This document shows positions 55,348-64,000 of a DNA stretch of 64,000 bases, one piece after another. The notes beneath the pieces are model-generated. The model ran no database searches and was not told the DNA's origin. It saw nothing but the letters and a program-made list of their open reading frames with translations. The DNA comes from Anniella stebbinsi (Eukaryota; Chordata; Lepidosauria; Squamata; Anniellidae), in assembly GCA_029215795.1 (NCBI GenBank), contig JARDYH010000004.1, positions 211,956,517 through 212,020,516 on the forward strand. The letters run 5' to 3'. Within the stretch, counting starts at the first letter, position 1, and every line of letters begins with the position of its first letter. A program made the position numbers and the translations under genes.

Positions 55348-57629
55348 GCTACCTGCACTCCTTTCCTTGATGCCCATGTGTTCTCATCGGCAGCTTTGAT
55401 CCTACTAAGATTATCAAGGGACTTTCATTTGACATTGTCCTCCATACTTCCTTACTCATTGTAAACAGGGTTCTTTTTTCTCAGCTTGAAGTGCACAACG
55501 TGATGATGGAAACAAATAATGGAAATCAGAAATAGCAACATCTTTATCAAACTCAGGAGACACCACAGAAGTGAGGGAGTTAACCATGACACTCACGTTC
55601 CCACAGGACATAACAGGTACATAATCAAGAACAGTTAGCAAGAAAAAGAAGGAAAGACAGATGAATCAAGTCATCTGTACAATACATCAATACTGTATCA
55701 CAAACCTAAAATGACATCCATTTCCACTCTGTAAGTAATAGTGGCCAAAGTGCAAGAGGGTTCTCAGATCAGTTGTCACTCAGATGGATTGCTATTGATA
55801 GCTTGTTTACCAGAATGGTCTTTAGAATTACCCAGCTATTACCTTAGACCAAACTATAAACACTCAACAAAGCTTTTAGAACATGGAGTATATCATTCAC
55901 TTTTATCGTACAAACTTTCTACAAAAGATTAATTAAACTAGAAAAGGAAAACTATTACTCACAAAGGCTAGACTAAAAATTAGGTTATGAACTTTTCCAG
56001 CAAAAATAGTGTGTGGAGGGAGGGGGGATTGGCAAACACTCTTTTGGCTCACTGCTGTCACATGAAGTCCGGGAGTCCTGCAATTGGTGTGCACCATGTT
56101 CTTCCAAAATAAGGCCAGGAAGCATCATCCTCTCACTGACTGTCTTTATGACAATGCCACATCATCACATAGCATCGTGATGAAGCCAATGGGAATAAGG
56201 GGGTGTTGCTTCCTGCTTTCACTCTAGGGAGTGAAGGGGCCCACCATCTGCCAGGACAACTGGGAGTGCTTTTGCCACCAGGGGCAACTTAGTTCACCCT
56301 TTCCCTCCCAAGCACAAAAATGCATCAAATGAGGGGTGACAAAACAAGGGGAGATTTTGGCTCAGTCCTTTTAGCAATTATCTGCTGGAGGGTCTAGTGA
56401 GGTACCGATGATACCATCAGGGCTACTACAGCAAGCACCAGTAACAACAATGGCCCCAATCCATGGATAACTTTGTGCAGAAATGGGCTGTTTATATTAA
56501 CGTCTAATGAAACAGATGTGATCAACTTTGGCAAAGCCTATTACCTGTTGGGATGATTCACTGTCTCACTGTCTTCCCAATTCCAAACAGTTTATGTATT
56601 TTGCATAAGAAAAATGTACACAACATCTTAACTTCAATTATAGTTTTGTAACATTCTGCCAGATCTATCCAACCTTTTTTGCCTCGTAGTAAATGACATC
56701 AACATCTGCCATATTAAAAAATGCCCTGTTAACATCCTTCTCATCTTCTTTGGAGATAATATTCCTAAATGAAAAATGTTCCTTTGGGCTCACAATAATT
56801 GAAATGATGCTAATGTGTGATATCAATCAGTTATTAATCATGAAATACGCATATGTAAAAGTTTACATTTATACCACTCCAAAGAAGTACAACTGTGTGT
56901 TTTGCCACTATATGGACTCAAGGGTTTAAAAATTGTGGAATGGTAAATAGTTCACTAACAGGGAAGGCTTTCTGTTTGACATTAATAGACATGGGGTTGC
57001 ATTATTAAAAATTAAATGAATGCGGTTGTGGGGCTTCTAAAGAAAAAAAATGCAAACTTGAAATGTAACTTATGAATTTAATAGCAACTTTTCATACTCA
57101 TTTTAATACAGAAGATACAGAATTATTAATTATTAAATACCCTCTGCGATAAATTAATTTGAAAGAGTGCTATTGAATTTATATTTTAGATACTGTAACC
57201 CAAGACTAATTTGACTATACCAATATGTTTCAAATTTGAAATAGACTGCCCATGCCTGGTAATTTCCAGGAGCTCTATTTCTTTTAAAGACCTGTACTTT
57301 ATAGCTATAGCATAGCTCAAGATTCACTACTTGGGAAGACTAAATCCTCCTTCAGTTCTTTTCCTCTGTGCCTTCAAACAATCTATAGAGGAGAAACCAA
57401 CCCCTTCCCAGGGCTCCCATCCTCACTGGCTCCAACTGAGCCTTGTGGGTTGAGCCAAAGGTCTAAAACAGGGGTCCTCAGTGTGGGTGATATTGAATCC
57501 TCCCTCCATTTCTCCCCAGAACTCCCCCAATGAAATGACATGATAATGTAGTGTGAGGTGCTTCTGAGGGTGGGTGGGAGGCTGTCCCCACTTCTGATTA
57601 AAGGTCTCTATTTGTTAAGCCCTAATAGG
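55348..57629. other. Unique sequence
   Basis: AT-rich and non-repetitive. Short frames (60-78 codons) without known motifs. No element ends recognised. Confidence 0.4.
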
Positions 57630-57637
57630 GTAACAAT

Positions 57638-57945
57638 TAGGCTGACCATATGAAAAGGAGGACAGGGTTCATGTAACTTTAACAGTTGCAGAGAAAAGGG
57701 AATTTCAGCAGGTGTCATTTGTATGCAATTAATACCTGGTGAAATCCCATCTTCATCAAGTTGCAGGCACTATACTAGAGTGACCAGATACACAAGAGGA
57801 CAGGGCCCCTGCAGCTTTAACTTGTAATGAAGAGGGAATTTCACCAGGTACGAATTCCATACAAATGATGCCAGCTGAAATTGCCTTTTCTCTACAACTG
57901 TTAAAGTTACATGAGCCCTGTCCTCCTTTTCATATGGTCAGCCTA
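57638..57945. mobile_element. hAT-type palindromic MITE, TAGGGTGACC family
   Basis: The ends TAGGCTGACCATATGAAAAG and CTTTTCATATGGTCAGCCTA are inverted. The flanking octamers GTAACAAT (57630-57637) and ATAACAAT (57946-57953) agree at seven of eight positions. Same internal blocks as the copies at 29665 and 46678. Confidence 0.92.
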
Positions 57946-58149
57946 ATAACAATGCTTAATCACATAGTGCCATTCTGTTAGGGTGTGTGGAGGTGAATGA
58001 TTAGCACCTGTCAACTAGCAGCCACTAGGAAGAGCTGCTAGGAAGAGCAATTTCATTCCTACCTCAATTTTTTCCCTCACTCCTGAAAATTGAAGGGTGA
58101 TAGCCTCCTTTTGTCCACTCCTCATATTTGAAAGTTAAAATTTCTCTGC

Positions 58150-58603
58150 AGGTAATGTTCATCTCAGCCCTAGCTTGGATCTTCTGCATACAGAGGGTGT
58201 TTTATACAACAACATGCTGTATGGCTCCTCCTGATGCATGTCAAAGATGCTAAACCCCATTGTTTTGAAACGGGAGAACGGCAATTCCCCTGTGTTGACA
58301 ACACGAATATCATTGTTATGATAAATACCGCACCCACCTCTCAAATCACAAGAGATGCTCTCAAAATACACTTTTTTAAAACCATTTAACCATGAAAGTA
58401 GAAATTTCGACCTTGACAAAACCCGCGGGCTGAGTGAAATGTAAGTCTTACAAGAAAAGAAAAGTCTGGAATAATTGTTAGCCAAGAATGTTGATTCCAA
58501 GGAGACTTAATAATTACATGTTTGCTGAAGGTACATTAAAATTCTGCCCAGGCTTGTAAATACCATGATGAAAGAAAATTATTTAAGATTCATATGAGTA
58601 ATA

Positions 58604-58646
<43 letters not shown>

Positions 58647-59160
58647 CTTCTTCTTCTTCTTCTTCTTCTTCTTCTTCTTCTTCTTCTGTCTTCCTCCAGC
58701 CTTTCCTTATAAAAACTGATACATAGTAGGGAAATTATTGTGCAGTTTCAAACTGAAGAGAAAGCATGGGCTCCTGAGTAATGACCTTTTAAGCATGTTT
58801 TCTGATGTGAGCAGCTCCCTGGGGCCAATATCAATAACAAGTTATGTTTCTTCTTCTTCTTCTTCTCTCTCCCACTCTCTCTCTCTTTAAAAGTAACAAA
58901 TTCCCACACTGCCTTTGTATTGCACTATAGGAAGATCCTAACCTTGTGATGTAGAACTTAATGAATGGCCCTCATGGCATCTCCAAGGCAACAGACATTA
59001 ATCAGCCTGCCTCTCTTAGTGCAAGGTTAAGTGCCCCCCCCAAAGGTGCAGGATGCACTTCGACTTAACAGGAAAATACCACCTGTTTCTAAATGAAGCT
59101 CAGAATAACTGCATGTGTTTACAAAGATGTAAGAATGTAAAGCTGGTGTTATCCTCCCTC
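58150..59160. other. Non-repetitive block, possible conserved non-coding DNA
   Basis: Apart from the trinucleotide runs this block looks unique. 58150-58500 has an open 113-codon minus-strand frame and keeps CpGs (AAACGGGAGAACGG, ACCCGCGGGC). 58950-59060 (GAATGGCCCTCATGGCATCTC, ATTAATCAGCCTGCC) also looks constrained. Coding or regulatory status cannot be decided by eye. Confidence 0.3.
58604..58687. repeat. Compound (GCT)n(TTC)n microsatellite
   Basis: About fourteen GCT units run straight into about fourteen TTC units. A second TTC/CTCT tract lies at 58848-58887. Confidence 0.97.
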
Positions 59161-59964
59161 TCGCCCAACTAAGGGATGTGCAAAACCAGCAAAACTTGAG
59201 TGAAGCCCACTCCTTCTTGTGAATGGTTGGATTTTGGTTCGACTTGCTTCACACTAACCTTTCTCCACATGGTTGAGAAATCATGTATACAAAATCACGG
59301 CTAGAAATTTGGCAGTGTCAACCAGGCTTGTGTGTTTTCCAAAATTCAATTAGCCACCCATTTGCAACTACCGTGAAGAAGTAGGAAGGTTTTTCTCCAA
59401 CATTTGGCCTCTGTTGGCTTTCAGCACAGATTCAGCTTCTGTAGATACCAACATGCTGTTCTTCATGGCCAGTTATCTAGGTATTGCACTTGCTAAAATT
59501 CCAGCAGAGCTGGTCAAATTGTTCTTCAGAATATGCTTTCCTCAACCTGTAATTATCATTCCTGCTCTTAAACATAAATTCAGCCATCCAGGACAACCAA
59601 ATAAAGATCATGGTAAAAACAATATGCTTAGAAATGGAGAGATATTGAATGCAACCATTTCTCCTGACGTATGACAATATTTCATATGTTAATCAATATG
59701 TATTGATTAATGTATCATGGGGTATTCCAACACCCCCTCCAAAGAAAGCATAGGTCTCGATGTAACACTACTAAGTACACTCATTAATGCAGCAACAGAT
59801 GGTTAATCTGCAGACTTAAAATATGTCAACTTCATTTAATTAAAAGTCAGCATCACCATTATTATATTATCAGCATAAAATCAGCTTCTGTCAGTTTGCC
59901 AAGTATAGAATGAAAGAGCCCTTTACGTATTAAATGACTCCTATGCTATCTTACTGATGTTTAC
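59161..59964. other. Unique sequence
   Basis: TAAGGGATGTGC at 59170 resembles a hAT terminus, but no partner end or target duplication was found. The 86-codon frame at 59414 has no known motif. Confidence 0.35.
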
Positions 59965-59969
59965 ATGTA

Positions 59970-60240
59970 CACACAACCTTTGGGATGGGGGAGAATTTTG
60001 TTCAGTTCACATTGTGACAAGAAATTACCATATATGTACTTCCTGAATCAATATGTGAACTGGAAAACAATTATTGTTCAGAAATTGCACTTCTCAGAAT
60101 TTTTGCAATGCAGTTGGCTGAACAAAAATGCATACAAAATGTATATACTGGGGAAAAGGTTCACAAAAATTGTATATTAGGGAAATAAATGTGCCAAAAA
60201 GATTATATAAGGGAAATTGTGCTTGCAGAAATGTGTGTAG
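59970..60240. mobile_element. Older repeat hosting copy B, left part
   Basis: The A/T-rich texture with repeated AATTGTATATTAGGGAAA-like and ATGCATACAAAATG words continues after copy B at 63105-63255, which ends GAGAGAAACCAAAATGGAC ... CCATCTCTAC. This suggests copy B landed in an AGATGGA-ended hAT-like element of the kind at 46130-46575. The left limit is uncertain. Confidence 0.35.
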
Positions 60241-63096
60241 TAGGGGTGTGCATCGGATCGGATCCGATCCACGATCCGAATCCGATCCGACCCAAAATCG
60301 GGAAAATCCGATCCGATCCGATCCGATCCGGACAACCTCCGATCCGGTCCGATCCGATCCGATGAGGTCCGATCCGGATCGGACGCCATTTTGAATGCTT
60401 TTTCCCATAGCCAAGTATTGTTTTACAAAAACGCCTATAACTTTTTCATTTTTAAAGATAGAAGGATGAAACTTGGGCACATTGTAGACTGGTTAGGGGT
60501 AGTTATCTGTGAGAAATTTCAGAAAGATTGGTGCATGCATTTTGTGGCAATTAATTTTTTAATAAATACCCAGGAATGCCTATAACTTTGTCATTTTTAA
60601 AGTTACACACATGAAACTTTGCCACATTGTAGGGGGTACCTTGGGACCTATGTGTGTGAAATTTCAGAAACGTAGGTGCTTGTCTTGTGTGGCAATTAAT
60701 TTTTAGAAAAATGGGTAGTAGTGGGGTAAATACAGTTACGCCTCCCATTTTTTTATTTTTGAAGATACAAACAGGAAACTTGGGCACATTACAGGTACCA
60801 CTTGCCTTGATATGTGTGTGAAATTTCAGAAACATTGGAGCTTTCCTTGTGTGGCAATTAATTTTTGAAACAATGAGGAAAGAAACACCTATAACTTTGT
60901 CATTTTTAAAGTTACACACATGAAACTTTGCCACATTGTAGGTGGTACCTTGGGACCCATGTGTGTGAAATTTCGGAAACGTAGGTGCTTGCCTTGTGTG
61001 GCAATTAATTTTTTAATAAATACCCAGGAATGCCTATAACTTTGTCATTTTTAAAGTTACACACATGAAACTTTGCCACATTGTAGGCGGTACCTTGGGA
61101 CCTATGTGTGTGAAATTTCGGAAACGTAGGTGCTTGCCTTGTGTGGCAATTAATTTTAGAAAAATGGGTAGTGGTGGGGTAAATACAGTTACGCCTCCCA
61201 CTTTTTTATTTTTGAAGATACAAACAGGAAACATGGGCACATTACAGGTACCACTTGGCTTGATATGTGTGTAAAATTTCAGACAGCTGGGTCCAGGCAT
61301 GTGGTGGCAAGGTATTTTTGAAACAATGAGGAAAGAAACGCCTATAACTTTTTTATTTTAAAAGTTAGAAGTCTGAACATTGCTCACTTTGTAGATGGGT
61401 TAGGGGTAGATATGTGTCAGAAATTTCAGAATGATAGGTCCAGGCATTTGATGGCTATGGAATTTTTAAATTACATGTTTCAAAAAAATTTCTACAGAGG
61501 CCAGGTCTTCCCCTCCCGCTTCCCGCGAAGAAAAGGAAACACTCTCTCGTCTCGATCCCTTTGAAGTTGCTAGTAGTATCCATTACAGGGCTCGTGTTTC
61601 CTTTCCTCCTTTCACTTTTCAAGCAGAACGGCTGAGCCTAGCTGAGTTTTGCAGCCATGCGTGCAAGGAAGGATCACTCTGGTCTCGATCCCTTTGATCC
61701 TTGGTAGTATCCATTACAGGGCTCGTGTCTGCTTTCACTTTGTACTCAAGCAGACACGAGCCCTGTAATGGATACTACCAAGGATCAAAGGGATCGAGAC
61801 GAGAGAGTGTTTCCTTTTCTTCGCGGGAAGCGGGAGGGGAAGACCTGGCCTCTGTAGAAATTTTTTTGAAACATGTAATTTAAAAATTCCATAGCCATCA
61901 AATGCCTGGACCTATCATTCTGAAATTTCTGACACATATCTACCCCTAACCCATCTACAAAGTGAGCAATGTTCAGACTTCTAACTTTTAAAATAAAAAA
62001 GTTATAGGCGTTTCTTTCCTCATTGTTTCAAAAATACCTTGCCACCACATGCCTGGACCCAGCTGTCTGAAATTTTACACACATATCAAGCCAAGTGGTA
62101 CCTGTAATGTGCCCATGTTTCCTGTTTGTATCTTCAAAAATAAAAAAGTGGGAGGCGTAACTGTATTTACCCCACCACTACCCATTTTTCTAAAATTAAT
62201 TGCCACACAAGGCAAGCACCTACGTTTCCGAAATTTCACACACATAGGTCCCAAGGTACCGCCTACAATCTGGCAAAGTTTCATGTGTGTAACTTTAAAA
62301 ATGACAAAGTTATAGGCATTCCTGGGTATTTATTAAAAAATTAATTGCCACACAAGGCAAGCACCTACGTTTCCGAAATTTCACACACATGGGTCCCAAG
62401 GTACCACCTACAATGTGGCAAAGTTTCATGTGTGTAACTTTAAAAATGACAAAGTTATAGGTGTTTCTTTCCTCATTGTTTCAAAAATTAATTGCCACAC
62501 AAGGAAAGCTCCAATGTTTCTGAAATTTCACACACATATCAAGGCAAGTGGTACCTGTAATGTGCCCAAGTTTCCTGTTTGTATCTTCAAAAATAAAAAA
62601 ATGGGAGGCGTAACTGTATTTACCCCACTACTACCCATTTTTCTAAAAATTAATTGCCACACAAGACAAGCACCTACGTTTCTGAAATTTCACACACATA
62701 GGTCCCAAGGTACCCCCTACAATGTGGCAAAGTTTCATGTGTGTAACTTTAAAAATGACAAAGTTATAGGCATTCCTGGGTATTTATTAAAAAATTAATT
62801 GCCACAAAATGCATGCACCAATCTTTCTGAAATTTCTCACAGATAACTACCCCTAACCAGTCTACAATGTGCCCAAGTTTCATCCTTCTATCTTTAAAAA
62901 TGAAAAAGTTATAGGCGTTTTTGTAAAACAATACTTGGCTATGGGAAAAAGCATTCAAAATGGCGTCCGATCCGGATCGGACATCTGGTCCGATCCGATC
63001 CGACCAGCCTCCGATCCGATCCGATCCGATCCGACCCCCCAGGTCCGATTCCGATCCGCTATCCGATCCGATCCGGGGGGTCAGTGCACATCCCTA
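60241..63096. mobile_element. Palindromic hAT element, copy B (2856 bp)
   Basis: Same ends as copy A, with its own perfect octamer duplication GTGTGTAG (60233-60240 and 63097-63104). The left arm is almost base-for-base the left arm of copy A; I saw one substitution in the pentamer region and one extra T. The right arm has seven units where copy A has six, which accounts for the 146-bp size difference. The central hairpin is at 61682-61733 and 61749-61800 with the same 15-nt loop. Same orientation as copy A, 5.9 kb away. No coding function. Confidence 0.95.
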
Positions 63097-63104
63097 GTGT
63101 GTAG

Positions 63105-63410
63105 TGGATTAAAATGCGTAAAATGCACACAAATTTTCATGCAGACTTTTTTTTAATGCAAACTATTGCAGAAATGTGACAGAGTGGACTTAGGAAGACT
63201 GGAAAATGAGAACCTGAGAGAAACCAAAATGGACATAGCAATCCATCTCTACCTATAGCCCAGTCTGCAATATTGAAAATAACCTTCCATGCCATTTGAT
63301 ATCTGATTTGCATCCTGACTTGCACTGTGCATAAGCGCTGATGTCACTCAACACCTTTGGAGTGGTTTAAATTGGTTCCAGCATGGCAGACCTATCCTAT
63401 AATCCAGCTT
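63105..63410. mobile_element. Older repeat hosting copy B, right part, then unique sequence
   Basis: AATGCGTAAAATGCACACAA through AATCCATCTCTAC completes the putative host repeat to about 63252. 63260-63410 shows no recognised feature. Confidence 0.35.
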
Positions 63411-63413
63411 TTA

Positions 63414-63414
63414 G

Positions 63415-63446
<32 letters not shown>

Positions 63447-64000
63447 TTTATTGCATTTCAATATCACTTTTCTGGGACCAACCAAAGTGGTTTACAAAAA
63501 GTTCAGAACATAAAACCATAGTCAAATGATAACGGAATAAAACATTATAAACACTAAAGACCATTAACAGCCATTAAAAAAAAAGTTTAAAAGTTGTGTC
63601 TTCACCCGCTTCCTGAACACAGAGAGAGTGCAGACCTGTCGCAGCTCCAAAGGGAGTACATTCAAGAGTTTAGGAATGACCCAGGAGAATGCCCTTCCCT
63701 GCATGCCTGACAAATGGGCCTCTGCAACCGAGGATGGATTCTAAAAGGCCTTTTCTGCTGAACTTAATAACTCATCAGGTTCAAACTGAGATAGGTAGTC
63801 TCTCAGATAGCCAGGCACTAAACCATTTAAAGCATTAAATATCAACACCAACACCTTGAACTGAACCTGGAAAATAATGGGCAACCTCTGCAGATTTTTC
63901 AACATTGGGGAGATATGATGATGAAATCATGCACAGGTTAGTAGCTTAGGTGCTGCACTTTGCACCAGCTGAATTGTCTGCATGCTCTTCAGGAGTAGCT
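63414..64000 (-). pseudogene. LINE 3' portion, continues beyond the window
   Basis: Starts with an (ATT)n tail (63414-63444). The minus-strand translation then gives RAFSWVIPKLLNVLP-like and FNALNGLVPGYLRDYLS-like segments, equivalent to RTFSSIAPRLWNGL and FKALHGLGPGYLRDRL in the 32-kb LINE. Stops interrupt it. It belongs to the L2/CR1 group but to a different subfamily, since the hairpin is not the same. Confidence 0.7.

Noticed and set aside
58159..58500. 113-codon minus-strand frame
   Set aside because: No domain recognised. Kept only as a possible conserved block, since coding status cannot be judged from one sequence.
59170..59182. TAAGGGATGTGC as a hAT left end
   Set aside because: No matching right terminus or 8-bp duplication was found downstream.
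1..64000. tRNA or rRNA genes
   Set aside because: No cloverleaf-type A/B box pair or rRNA core sequence was noticed by eye; a covariance-model scan would be needed to exclude a diverged tRNA-derived SINE.

Overview
This window reads as non-coding, transposon-rich DNA from an amniote, most probably a squamate reptile (lizard or snake). The organism is inferred from the repeat mix: CR1 3' ends with the ATTCTATG tail, L2/CR1-like LINEs ending in a GC hairpin plus an (ATT)n tail, a second LINE lineage with a YADD reverse transcriptase, and very many small DNA transposons with 8-bp target duplications typical of hAT. I found no convincing host protein-coding exon, tRNA, rRNA or CRISPR array. Most open reading frames here are chance frames or translations of repeats.

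Layout. Positions 1-31.9 kb are mostly unique, AT-rich sequence with microsatellites, scattered LINE pieces (4.1-5.4, 7.8, 11.5, 25.9-27.2, 28.3-28.8 kb) and short inverted-repeat transposons (2.8, 13.7, 14.8, 17.2, 19.1, 23.0, 27.9, 29.7 kb). At 32.0-35.55 kb lies the best-preserved LINE: tandem 5' repeats, a frameshifted endonuclease region and an intact 717-codon reverse-transcriptase frame. At 37.4-40.7 kb there is a three-level nest: a CR1/L3-like 3' end interrupted by a minus-strand LINE of the 32-kb family, itself interrupted by an 849-bp hAT element whose 8-bp target duplication and empty site can both be read. Positions 41-49 kb hold a possible solo LTR, more small hAT elements and unique sequence. 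At 49.73-55.33 kb is a second LINE lineage with a 16-bp target duplication. Its single reading frame carries five stop codons, and it is interrupted by a 2710-bp palindromic hAT element.

The most striking content is a pair of near-identical large palindromic elements at 51646-54355 and 60241-63096. Each has TAGGG-type hAT termini, a perfect and different 8-bp target duplication, subterminal arrays of the pentamer ATCCG/CGGAT, and two long inverted arms built from six or seven degenerate units of about 145-162 bp. The arms meet at a perfect 52-bp hairpin with a 15-nt loop. The two copies differ in length by one unit (146 bp). Neither encodes a transposase, so they must be mobilised in trans. 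The 849-bp element in the nest has the same ends and pentamers but a different interior: two 185-bp GC-rich hairpins. Degraded relatives at 30866 and 19135 have other subterminal repeats. Together these suggest a modular family of palindromic non-autonomous hAT elements active recently in this genome.
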